A stretch of DNA of 6,205 nucleotides from an uncultured Collinsella sp. (lineage in GTDB: Bacteria > Actinomycetota > Coriobacteriia > Coriobacteriales > Coriobacteriaceae), in NCBI GenBank assembly GCA_902496775.1, contig CABVCF010000099.1:1-6205 (forward strand), given 5' to 3'. Shown piece after piece: positions 1 to 5,839 of this stretch (its first letter is position 1; every line of letters starts with the position of its first letter). The notes under the pieces are model-generated. The model saw only the letters and a list, made by a program, of their open reading frames with translations. It was not told the DNA's origin and did no database searches. The position numbers and the translations under genes are program-made.

Positions 1-16
1 CGGCAGGATTGCAGAA

Positions 17-40
17 CACGGGGTAATCGATAGCCCCGTG
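17..40. other. Small perfect hairpin in an unassigned left-edge region
   Basis: A 7-bp perfect inverted repeat (CACGGGG / CCCCGTG) with a 10-nt loop lies in the first 122 bases, where I recognise no gene or known RNA family. One forward frame is open from base 2 to a stop at 173-175, but it runs through the terminator at 123-160 and resembles no protein I know. The stretch is probably the 3' untranslated end of something outside the window. Confidence 0.35.
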
Positions 41-122
41 GCTCTCACCGGGCCCCTTCGTCCTCGGTCTTCTGGGATTAAAGCTGAGGAGAATAAAGTG
101 CGCTTCGCGCCTTACAGCTGTG

Positions 123-160
123 ACGGCCGCGGTCCCGTTTGGAATCGCGGCCGTTTTGTT
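123..160 (+). terminator. Rho-independent terminator upstream of larA
   Basis: A 9-bp perfect GC-rich stem (ACGGCCGCG at 123-131 with CGCGGCCGT at 146-154) and a 14-nt loop is followed directly by TTTTGTT. This is the classic layout of an intrinsic terminator reading rightward. It separates whatever lies left of the window from larA, so larA should have its own promoter between about 160 and 260. Confidence 0.8.
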
Positions 161-192
161 ATGGGGCAAATATGAACGTTGTGTTAATGAGT

Positions 193-219
193 CGGTGGAC
201 GGTGGAGTTTTTCGGTGAG
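193..219. repeat. Short direct repeats in the larA upstream region
   Basis: Two tandem copies of CGGTGGA (193-199 and 200-206) are followed by a near copy, CGGTGAG (213-219). They sit between the terminator and the larA ribosome binding site, where regulatory sites would be expected. Copies this short can arise by chance, so a role as a protein-binding site is speculative. I found no convincing -35/-10 pair in this interval. Confidence 0.3.
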
Positions 220-258
220 CGGCGTATCCTTCCAACGGTTTATCTAGTGTGTTAGTTG

Positions 259-270
259 AAAGGAAGAGGG
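259..270 (+). promoter_or_regulatory. Ribosome binding site that fixes the larA start
   Basis: The purine-rich stretch AAAGGAAGAGGG ends about 10 nt before the TTG at 280. It would lie inside the coding region if the in-frame TTG at 256 were used. This supports initiation at 280, which also brings the protein to the same active-site numbering as Lactobacillus plantarum LarA. Confidence 0.7.
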
Positions 271-279
271 CGCTCGTCA

Positions 280-1557
280 TTGTTTGAATGTGAACTGCCG
301 TTTGACCACAAGACGTTGCATCTGGAGCTCGAGGATAAGAACTTCGCGGGTGTGATGGAAGGTCATCAAAACGAGTTTAAGACCACGAAATCGCAGGAAG
401 AACTGGTAGAGGAGTCGCTTGCCAACCCTTATGGCTCACCTTCGCTCGAGGAGCTTTGCGCTGGCAAGAAGGATATTGTCATCATTAGCTCCGACCATAC
501 GCGCCCCGTTCCCTCGCGTGTGACGATGCCTATTCTGCTGCATCACATCCACTCCGCTGCGCCTGAGGCGCGCGTTCGCATTCTGGTTGCTACAGGTATG
601 CATCGTCCGTCGACGCACGAGGAGCTCGTCAACAAGTACGGCGAGGAGATCGTTGCCAACGAGGAAATCGTTATGCACGTCGCGACTGACGACAGCATGA
701 TGAAAAAGATCGGCACCCTGCCTTCTGGTGGCGAGTGCATCATCAACAAGATTGCCGTCGATTGCGATCTGCTGCTTGCCGAGGGCTTCATTGAACCGCA
801 TTTCTTTGCCGGTTTCTCTGGCAGCCGCAAGTCCGTCCTTCCTGGCATCGCCAGCTACAAGACCATCATGTACAACCACAACGGCCAGTTTGTGAACGAT
901 TCTCATTCGCGCGCCGGCAACCTGTGCCACAACCACGTGAGCGAGGACATGTTTGCCGCTGCCGAGATGGCTCACCTTGCCTTTGTGCTGAACGTTGTGC
1001 TCAACGGCAAGCATGAGGTCATCGGCTCCTTCGCCGGCGACATTCACAAGGCACACGAGGCTGGCTGCGAGTTCGTGAAGAGCCTTGCAGGCGTTGAGTC
1101 CGTCGAGTGCGAGATTGCCATCACCACCAACGGCGGCTACCCGCTCGACCAGAACATCTACCAGGCCGTGAAGGGTATGTGCTCTGCTGAGGCCACGCTT
1201 CCCGAGGGCGGTGTGATTATCGACGTTGCCGGTTGTGCCGACGGTCACGGTGGCGAGGGCTTCTATCACAACATCGCCGACAACGATCCGGCGGAGTTCG
1301 AGCGTGCCTGCATCGACCGTCCTAAGGACGAGACCCTGCCCGACCAGTGGACGAGCCAGATTTTCGCCCGCATCCTGGCACATCACCCTGTGATCATGGT
1401 TACCGACCTGTGCGATCACCAGATGATTAAGGATATGCACATGACGCCGGTTAACACCCTCGAGGAGGCGCTCAAGCTCGCCTTTGAGATGAAGGGTGCC
1501 GATGCCAAGGTGGCCGTCATTCCCGATGGCCTGGGCGTTGTCGTCGCGCAGCACTAG
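280..1557 (+). CDS. larA: Nickel-dependent lactate racemase LarA
   Basis: LarA interconverts L- and D-lactate in the cytoplasm using the nickel-pincer nucleotide (NPN) cofactor. The protein is 425 aa from a TTG start and aligns almost without gaps, from memory, to L. plantarum LarA (about 424 aa). With this start the known functional residues fall at the published numbers: Asp72 and Arg75 in SSDHTRPVP, His108 in ATGMHRPSTHEE, His174 in GFIEPHFFAGFSGSRK, Lys184 (covalent cofactor attachment), His200 (nickel ligand), and Gln295/Lys298 in YPLDQNIYQAVKG. The conserved Trp is at 357. The C-terminal IPDGLGV motif is also present. All catalytic and cofactor residues are intact, so the enzyme should work if NPN is made. 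A channel gene follows 49 nt downstream on the same strand, probably co-transcribed. The longer reading from TTG 256 is less likely because its start overlaps the Shine-Dalgarno sequence. Confidence 0.96.
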   Translation: MFECELPFDHKTLHLELEDKNFAGVMEGHQNEFKTTKSQEELVEESLANPYGSPSLEELCAGKKDIVIISSDHTRPVPSRVTMPILLHHIHSAAPEARVRILVATGMHRPSTHEELVNKYGEEIVANEEIVMHVATDDSMMKKIGTLPSGGECIINKIAVDCDLLLAEGFIEPHFFAGFSGSRKSVLPGIASYKTIMYNHNGQFVNDSHSRAGNLCHNHVSEDMFAAAEMAHLAFVLNVVLNGKHEVIGSFAGDIHKAHEAGCEFVKSLAGVESVECEIAITTNGGYPLDQNIYQAVKGMCSAEATLPEGGVIIDVAGCADGHGGEGFYHNIADNDPAEFERACIDRPKDETLPDQWTSQIFARILAHHPVIMVTDLCDHQMIKDMHMTPVNTLEEALKLAFEMKGADAKVAVIPDGLGVVVAQH

Positions 1558-1606
1558 CGTGCGGCCTAAACGAATCGTTTATAACCGACAAGAAAGATAA
1601 GGTTTT

Positions 1607-2338
1607 ATGCTTACCAAACTCCTCTGCGAATTCGGCGCAACGGCCCTCATGATCATCTTTGGCGTGGGCGTACACTGCGATACCGTGCTCAAGGGCACCA
1701 AGTATCAGGGCTCTGGTCATATGTTTGCCATCACCACTTGGTCTTTTGGTATCTCGGTCGCCTTGTTTATCTTTGGCGGCGCCGTGTGCATGAACCCCGC
1801 CATGGTGCTTGCCCAGTGCATCGTCGGCCTGGTGCCGTGGAGCAGCTGCATCCCCTTCATGGTTGCCGATATGCTCGGCGGCTTTGCGGGTGCCGTGATC
1901 GCGTGGTTGATGTATGCCGATGAGTTCAAGGCTTCCGATGGTGTCATCGATCCCGTTGCTCAGCGCAACATCTTCTCGACCAACCCCACCACCGAGGGCA
2001 CCAACTATGCCCGTAACTTCTTCTGCGAGGCTATCTGCACCTTTGTGTTCATCAGCGCCATCCTTGCTGCTGCTAACCGTGCTGGCGAGAACGTTCTGAT
2101 GCTCGCTATCTGCGTCGGTCTGATCGTTTGGGCCGTTGGTATGGGCATGGGCGGCATCACTGGCTTCGCCATGAACCAGGCTCGTGACCTTGGTCCTCGC
2201 ATGGCCTATCAGGTGCTGCCGATTAAGAACAAGGCTGACAACAACTGGAAGTATGGCCTGCTTGTTCCTGGCATCGCTCCGTTTGTCGGTGCCGCTCTGG
2301 CCGCGCTGTTTGTGCATGGTTTCTTGGGCATGTTCTAG
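1607..2338 (+). CDS. larD: MIP/aquaporin-family channel, LarD-type lactic acid facilitator
   Basis: This 243-aa integral membrane protein has the aquaglyceroporin plan. Six hydrophobic segments lie near residues 5-22, 42-61, 82-103, 137-157, 163-182 and 217-241, with two half-helix re-entrant motifs. The first motif is a normal NPA (63-65, in CMNPAMVLA). The second is NQA (190-192, in GFAMNQARDLGPR), where Pro is expected. The selectivity-filter Arg (193) and the GlpF-like RDLGPR sequence are kept, as are the family glutamates Glu8 and Glu141. Related channels pass glycerol, water and, for LarD, uncharged D/L-lactic acid. The position directly after larA suggests lactic acid transport here, but glycerol cannot be excluded from sequence. 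The ATG is preceded by a modest AAGG 4 nt upstream. The gene ends 62 nt before the symmetric terminator stem at 2401-2443. Confidence 0.85.
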   Translation: MLTKLLCEFGATALMIIFGVGVHCDTVLKGTKYQGSGHMFAITTWSFGISVALFIFGGAVCMNPAMVLAQCIVGLVPWSSCIPFMVADMLGGFAGAVIAWLMYADEFKASDGVIDPVAQRNIFSTNPTTEGTNYARNFFCEAICTFVFISAILAAANRAGENVLMLAICVGLIVWAVGMGMGGITGFAMNQARDLGPRMAYQVLPIKNKADNNWKYGLLVPGIAPFVGAALAALFVHGFLGMF

Positions 2339-2364
2339 TCTGAGGCTACATAGTTGTCCGCCGG

Positions 2365-2479
2365 CCGCATGGGGTAACTTCCCAGCGCGTCCTCGGACAT
2401 GCAAAAAGGCTCGCTGCGCACTTTGTGCGGCGAGCCTTTTTGCGTCCTGCGGAGTGCGCTGGGAAGTTACCCCATGCGG
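2365..2479. repeat. 115-bp concentric palindromic element between convergent operons
   Basis: Two perfect 24-bp arms (2365-2388 and 2456-2479; key core TGGGGTAACTTCCCA) are inverted about a dyad at 2422. The terminator stem at 2401-2443 is inverted about the same dyad. Between them lie two 12-nt stretches (2389-2400 and 2444-2455), each able to form its own small hairpin (GTCC..GGAC and TCC..GGA). The whole element could fold on either strand, or extrude as a cruciform. It may be a dispersed intergenic repeat carrying a terminator, but copy number cannot be judged from one window. Confidence 0.85.
2401..2443. terminator. Bidirectional Rho-independent terminator for larA-larD and larB-larC-tetR
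   Basis: A perfect 14-bp stem (GCAAAAAGGCTCGC at 2401-2414 with its complement at 2430-2443) is continued by a 2-nt bulge and five further pairs closed by a TTT loop. The A-run in one arm and T-run in the other give a U-tract on both strands, so it should stop transcription from both sides. It lies 62 nt past the larD stop and about 160 nt past the tetR stop. The rest of the gap (2480-2603) shows nothing else I can support. Confidence 0.88.
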
Positions 2480-2603
2480 ACGGCTGCGGGGTCTTTGTTG
2501 CGTTCGTGCAAGCAACCCAACATATATCTGAATTTGGATGGGAGGGGCTTGTTGCTGGTAGGGGCGTTGGGCTGCTGTTGGCACTTTGGGAAGGGATAGT
2601 TAC

Positions 2604-3143
2604 TTAGCCGAAGAGGGGCTTTATGGCTGAGAGGTAGTCTTTGGCTACGTCGGCTTTGTCTGCTTGAAAGTTGTGCCAGGCCCACCATTGGACAGTGGCT
2701 ACGAAGCTTGAGGCTATGTGGTGGAGTAGGAAGCTGCGGTCCATGGTGCCGGCGGGGCCTGCGGGGTCGGCGGGGACGGTTTCGGCTGCGCGTGACATGA
2801 TGGTCTTGCGGAGGCTGTCGGCGAAGACGCGTGAGCCGGCGCCGGCTACGAGGGCTCGAACGCCCTGGCGGCGCTCCCAGAGATTGTTGAGAATATGCTC
2901 GACCTGCACGAGTGGGTCGTCGAGCGGTGTGCCATCGTCGTCGAGAGCGTGGGTGCAGATATCGCTCACGAGCTCGGACAGCAAGTCGTCTTTGCTCTTA
3001 AAGAGGCCGTAGAATGTCGCGCGGCCTACGTGAGCGCGCGCGATGATGTCGCCGACGGTGATCTTGCCGTAGTCCTTCTCGCGAAGGAGCTCGGAAAACG
3101 CCGTGACAATAGCGGCGCGGCTTTTGGTTTTGCGGGCATCCAT
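2604..3143 (-). CDS. TetR/AcrR-family transcriptional regulator
   Basis: This 179-aa protein has an N-terminal TetR DNA-binding domain. Residues about 7-55 read as helix, linker and helix-turn-helix ending in the family signature ITVGDIIARAHVGRATFYGLFKSKDDLL, with the usual TFY..F..K core. The C-terminal half (about 75-179) is a ligand-binding and dimerisation domain that I cannot match to a known ligand class. It includes a Pro/Ala/Gly-rich turn near 123-133 and the aromatic patch QWWAWHNF at 152-159. The ATG at 3143 is 2 nt after the larC stop with no clear Shine-Dalgarno, which suggests translational coupling to larC. A TTG at 3173 would add ten residues inside larC and looks less likely. 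Being last in the lar biosynthesis operon, it probably regulates the locus. Lactate racemase loci of lactobacilli use a Crp/Fnr-type LarR instead, so this would be a different control system. The target genes are an inference. Confidence 0.9.
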   Translation of the reverse strand: MDARKTKSRAAIVTAFSELLREKDYGKITVGDIIARAHVGRATFYGLFKSKDDLLSELVSDICTHALDDDGTPLDDPLVQVEHILNNLWERRQGVRALVAGAGSRVFADSLRKTIMSRAAETVPADPAGPAGTMDRSFLLHHIASSFVATVQWWAWHNFQADKADVAKDYLSAIKPLFG

Positions 3144-3145
3144 GG

Positions 3146-4057
3146 CTATGCATCCACGTGAACGAGCAGGCAACGGAGCGCGCCGGAGCAGCCCTCGTAG
3201 GGGCGCTTACCGGCGCCGTAGCCGACGGCCTCGATGCGGTAGCGGGCCGGCAGGTGCTCGGACGTGCGCAGTGCGGCGACGATGGCGGCGCCCGTGGGCG
3301 TCACGAGCTCGCCGGCGACCGGTGCGGGCGTGAGGGCGATATTGCCTGCTTGGCATAGGTTGACGACAGCGGGGACGGGAATGGGCATGAGGCCGTGGGC
3401 ACAGTGGATGGTGCCGTGACCCTCGGAGAGCGACTCGACGACAATATCCTCGATGCCCAGGTCATCGAGGCAGATGGCGACCGAGCAGATGTCAACGATG
3501 GAGTCGACGGCGCCCACCTCGTGGAACATGACGGTCTCGGGCGTTTTGCCGTGTGCCTTGGCCTCGGCGGCGGCGAGCGCGGTAAAGATGGCGAGGGCGC
3601 GACGCTTGGCGCCATCGCTTAGCTGCGAGCCGTCGATGATGGCGGTGACGTCCGCCAAAGAACGGTGGTGATGGTGGTGGGAGTGATGATGGTCCTCGTG
3701 GCCGTGGGCCTCATGGTCATGCTCGTGGCAGTGCTCGTGTTCGTGTTCGCCATGGTCATGATGGTGGTGCTCATGCTCATGTGTGTGCTCGGTGCCCGCT
3801 TCGTTGCCGTAGAGCCAGGCCATGTCGTGGTCATGGTTCTCGAGTTCCTCTGCCAGTTGAACGTCAAAGTCGCAGGCGTCGATGCCATGCTTGTTTACGC
3901 GTGTAACGGCAATCTCAAAGCCGCCGACCGGAAGCGTGGCGAGCTGCTCGCGCAGATGCTCCTCGCTGGTGCCCAGGTCGAGCAGGGCCGCGACGGTCAT
4001 GTCGCCGCTGATGCCCGAGGTGCCGTCGATGATAAGCGTGTGCTGATGGTTGGACAT
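3146..4057 (-). CDS. larC: Nickel-insertion protein LarC, LarC1 portion only, with His-rich segment
   Basis: LarC inserts nickel into the pincer nucleotide made by LarB and LarE. This 303-aa protein opens with the family motif IDGTSGISGDMTVAALLDLG (about 10-29). It carries a long His-rich segment with 24 His in residues 91-131, then the conserved blocks FHEVGAVDSIVDI (178-190), HGLMPIPVPAV (221-231), GELVTPTGAAI (249-259) and the terminal GYGAGKRP...LRCLLV (279-299). Full LarC proteins continue from here for roughly 130-150 residues (LarC2, beginning with a NIDDM-type motif and holding the CTP site). Here the frame stops three codons later and tetR begins. The ATG has a GGAG 6 nt upstream and lies 10 nt after the larB stop. 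The family call is firm; whether the protein is functional alone is uncertain. In L. plantarum larC1 and larC2 are separate frames joined by a programmed frameshift. Confidence 0.93.
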   Translation of the reverse strand: MSNHQHTLIIDGTSGISGDMTVAALLDLGTSEEHLREQLATLPVGGFEIAVTRVNKHGIDACDFDVQLAEELENHDHDMAWLYGNEAGTEHTHEHEHHHHDHGEHEHEHCHEHDHEAHGHEDHHHSHHHHHRSLADVTAIIDGSQLSDGAKRRALAIFTALAAAEAKAHGKTPETVMFHEVGAVDSIVDICSVAICLDDLGIEDIVVESLSEGHGTIHCAHGLMPIPVPAVVNLCQAGNIALTPAPVAGELVTPTGAAIVAALRTSEHLPARYRIEAVGYGAGKRPYEGCSGALRCLLVHVDA

Positions 4058-4067
4058 GGAATGCTCC

Positions 4068-4850
4068 TTAACGGGCGCAGGGCGTGCCGGCGCTCAGATG
4101 ATTGATAAGACTTGCCTGGTAGGCGGCACCAAAGCCGTTGTCGATGTTGACGACCGAAATGCCGCTGGCGCAGGAGTTGAGCATGGCGAGCAGTGCGGCC
4201 ACGCCGCCAAAGTTCGCGCCATAGCCCACGCTGGTGGGGACGGCGATGACCGGACAGCTCACAAGGCCTCCGATGACGCTCGCCAATGCGCCCTCCATGC
4301 CGGCGATGGCGATGACTACCTGCGCCTGGGCAAGTTCCTCGGCATGAGCGAGCAGGCGGTGCAGGCCGGCCACACCTACGTCGTAGAGTCGATCGACCTC
4401 GTTGCCGTAGAACTCGGCCGTCAGTGCCGCCTCTTCGGCGACGGGCAGGTCGCTCGTGCCGGCGCAGGCGACGACGATACGTCCGTTGCCGGTAGGGGAG
4501 GGCTTGCCGCCCACGAGGGCGAGCTGGGCGTCCGGGACATATCCCAGGTCGATGTCGTTGCCAAGAAGCTCAGCGGTGCGCGCGGCTTTTTCGGCATCCA
4601 AGCGTGTGACTAGGATGCGCTCCTGGCCGGCATCGCGCAGCGCTTCGATAATGGCGGCAATCTGCTCGGCGGTTTTACCGGCACCGTAGACAACCTCGCC
4701 GGCTCCCTGGCGCACTCCGCGCGAAAGATCGAGCTGCGCAAAGCCCAAATCGGCGGTCGGAGCCGTCTGGATGCGCGTGAGGGCGTCGGCAGGGGTGACT
4801 GATCCGCCGGCAACGTCGCTCAGCAGCTGCTCAAGATCTCGCTTATCCAT
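4068..4850 (-). CDS. larB: LarB, pyridinium-3,5-biscarboxylate mononucleotide synthase
   Basis: LarB starts nickel-pincer nucleotide synthesis: it carboxylates the pyridinium ring of nicotinic acid adenine dinucleotide and releases AMP. The 260-aa protein has the LarB N-terminal region, including the R.GAGEVVYGAGKT block (47-60). A PurE/AIR-carboxylase-like domain follows, with ACAGTSDLPVAEEA (128-141), IAGMEGALASVIGGLV (182-197), VPTSVGYGANFGG (204-216) and MLNSCASGISVVNIDNGFGA (223-242). Cys227 in NSCA matches the Cys proposed to bond to the substrate ring in L. plantarum LarB. The start at ATG 4850 is chosen because AAGGGA lies 6 nt upstream and because LarB proteins are usually about 245-260 aa; an upstream ATG at 4883 lacks these supports. 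It is the first gene of the operon larB-larC-tetR, behind a likely promoter and inverted repeat. Confidence 0.95.
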   Translation of the reverse strand: MDKRDLEQLLSDVAGGSVTPADALTRIQTAPTADLGFAQLDLSRGVRQGAGEVVYGAGKTAEQIAAIIEALRDAGQERILVTRLDAEKAARTAELLGNDIDLGYVPDAQLALVGGKPSPTGNGRIVVACAGTSDLPVAEEAALTAEFYGNEVDRLYDVGVAGLHRLLAHAEELAQAQVVIAIAGMEGALASVIGGLVSCPVIAVPTSVGYGANFGGVAALLAMLNSCASGISVVNIDNGFGAAYQASLINHLSAGTPCAR

Positions 4851-4894
4851 ATATGTTCCCTTCGACGGCGCAAAGTCTAGCACTCAAAGGGTAT

Positions 4895-4928
4895 GTTTCC
4901 GAACACTAAGACAAAATTGTTCGGAAAC
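4895..4928. promoter_or_regulatory. Perfect 11-bp inverted repeat, candidate operator of the larB operon
   Basis: GTTTCCGAACA (4895-4905) and its exact complement TGTTCGGAAAC (4918-4928) flank an AT-rich 12-nt spacer, in the 114-nt gap between serB and larB. On the minus strand it overlaps the -10 box and the expected transcription start of larB, where a repressor would block initiation. Symmetry and length suit a TetR-type dimer site. No T-run follows on either side and the arms are not GC-rich, so it does not look like a terminator. I see no copy upstream of larA. Confidence 0.65.
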
Positions 4929-4955
4929 TATAGGACGGACTGATTCAATTGTTAG
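4927..4955 (-). promoter_or_regulatory. Probable promoter of larB-larC-tetR
   Basis: On the minus strand, CTAACA (4955-4950; 4 of 6 matches to TTGACA) is separated by 17 nt from TATAGT (4932-4927; 5 of 6 matches to TATAAT). Transcription would begin near 4920, giving a leader of about 70 nt before the larB ATG. The inverted repeat lies over the start region. The assignment rests on sequence match alone. Confidence 0.45.
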
Positions 4956-4964
4956 ACGGATCGG

Positions 4965-5600
4965 CTAGTCGCGCAGGATGATGTCCATGGTGAGCATCAG
5001 GTTGCGCTCGTCGATGGCAAACGGGGCGGCTTCGCGCGTCTTGGGCTTGGCGCAAAACGCGATGCCCGTGCCCGCGGCCTGGATCATGGGGATGTCGTTT
5101 GCCCCGTCGCCAATAGCGACCGTGTGGGCCATGTCGACGCCGCACTCAACTGCCCAGTCCAGCAGCTGGATGAGCTTGGACTCCTTGGTCACAATCTCGG
5201 CAGCCAACTTACCGGTAAGCTTGCCGTCCACGACCTCTAGGCGGTTGGCCAGGCAAAAATCGATGCCCGCGGCGGCTGCGATCTTGTCAGCGACCTCGTG
5301 GAAGCCGCCGCTTACCACGCCGACCTTCCAGCCCTTGCTGTGTGCCGAGCGCACAAGCTCTAACGCGCCGGGGGTAAATGTCACGCGCTCAAAAGTGCGC
5401 TCGAACACGCTCTCATCCAAGCCGGCAAGCAGCCCCACGCGCTCCTCGAGCGCTTGCTTAAAGTCCAGCTCGCCGCGCATAGCGCGCTCGGTGATTTGCG
5501 CAACTTGCCCGCCCACGCCGGCCTCCTCGCCCAACAGGTCGATGACCTCCTGGTTGATGAGGGTGGAGTCGATATCCATAACAATGAGGCGTGCAGTCAT
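4965..5600 (-). CDS. serB: Phosphoserine phosphatase SerB (HAD family)
   Basis: SerB removes phosphate from L-3-phosphoserine in the last step of serine synthesis in the cytoplasm. The 211-aa protein is a single HAD domain without the N-terminal extension of E. coli SerB. HAD motif I is DIDSTL (Asp9 nucleophile, Asp11 acid/base), followed by Glu18 and the cap block ITERAMRGELDF (36-47). Motif II is SGGF (Ser97), motif III is Lys142, and motif IV is GDGANDIPMI (164-173, Mg-binding Asp165 and Asp169). AKPKTREAAPFAI at 184-196 is also typical. The start at ATG 5600 is set by GGAAAGG about 6 nt upstream; an earlier ATG at 5645 would add 15 unrelated residues. It lies upstream of larB on the same strand, 114 nt away across the inverted repeat, and has no clear terminator of its own. 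It is divergent from aspS. Confidence 0.95.
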   Translation of the reverse strand: MTARLIVMDIDSTLINQEVIDLLGEEAGVGGQVAQITERAMRGELDFKQALEERVGLLAGLDESVFERTFERVTFTPGALELVRSAHSKGWKVGVVSGGFHEVADKIAAAAGIDFCLANRLEVVDGKLTGKLAAEIVTKESKLIQLLDWAVECGVDMAHTVAIGDGANDIPMIQAAGTGIAFCAKPKTREAAPFAIDERNLMLTMDIILRD

Positions 5601-5743
5601 GACGGGCCTTTCCAAGTGCTGTTTTATTGGGGCATATTGTCGCACGTGACGAGCGCGGGCGGGTGCCGCGGTGCGTCAATTGTTTCGTCTCCGTCAAGTC
5701 TTTGGGCAGGAGCCACTTTTCCGCGGCACATCGACACAGGTGC

Positions 5744-5751
5744 GATAAGAT
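5744..5751 (+). promoter_or_regulatory. Possible -10 region of aspS
   Basis: GATAAGAT preceded by TG at 5741-5742 resembles an extended -10 element about 105 nt upstream of the aspS ATG, in the gap between the divergent serB and aspS genes. No convincing -35 box lies 16-18 nt further up. Elsewhere in the 5601-5743 part, two CGTCAA copies (5674-5679 and 5692-5697), reading TTGACG on the minus strand, could be serB -35 boxes, but neither has a good -10. Confidence 0.3.
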
Positions 5752-5793
5752 AGAACGCCATGTCTGGCTGCGCGGTTTACGCAGGCTGGGCAA

Positions 5794-5835
5794 ATCTGTA
5801 CGACGCCGCCCGGAACGACACGGGGCGGCACAGAT
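5794..5835 (+). promoter_or_regulatory. Leader hairpin just before the aspS ribosome binding site
   Basis: ATCTGT (5794-5799) pairs with ACAGAT (5830-5835), and GCCGCCC (5805-5811) with GGGCGGC (5823-5829). This makes a 13-bp bulged hairpin with an 11-nt loop and a 5-nt bulge (ACGAC) on the left side. It ends 4 nt before the AAAGGAGG Shine-Dalgarno sequence. It could modulate translation or mRNA stability of aspS. No T-run follows, so it is not an obvious terminator, and the conserved T-box motif is absent. Confidence 0.5.
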
Positions 5836-5839
5836 CCAT

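Noticed and set aside
161..258. larA promoter
   Set aside because: TATCCT (225-230) and TATCTA (241-246) resemble -10 boxes, but neither has an acceptable -35 at 16-18 nt, so no call was made.
256..279. Longer larA start at TTG 256
   Set aside because: Its first codons are the Shine-Dalgarno sequence itself, and the start at 280 brings all active-site residues to the published LarA numbering.
436..1554. 372-aa open frame antisense to larA
   Set aside because: It mirrors the highly conserved larA frame, has no recognisable domain or ribosome binding site, and is explained by the rarity of reverse-complement stops in this codon usage.
1517..2584. 355-aa minus-strand open frame across larD and the palindrome
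   Set aside because: It is a shadow of the larD frame, runs through the bidirectional terminator, and has a low-complexity composition with no family resemblance.
3143..3173. Programmed frameshift fusing LarC1 to the TetR protein, or a TTG start of tetR inside larC
   Set aside because: No obvious slippery heptamer was seen, the fusion would have no known logic, and the ATG at 3143 fits the start of the TetR domain.
3665..4105. Hydrophobic 146-aa plus-strand frame that looks like a membrane protein
   Set aside because: The Val/Met-rich sequence is simply the antisense reading of the His codons in larC (CAC/CAT read as GTG/ATG).
4895..4928. The inverted repeat as a LexA box or as the serB terminator
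   Set aside because: CGAAC and GTTCG are 14 nt apart, not 4 as in the Gram-positive SOS box; the arms are only moderately GC-rich and no U-tract follows on either strand.
4978..5649. 223-aa plus-strand frame over serB
   Set aside because: It is antisense to the clear SerB protein with all HAD motifs, and shows Ser/Pro-rich shadow composition.
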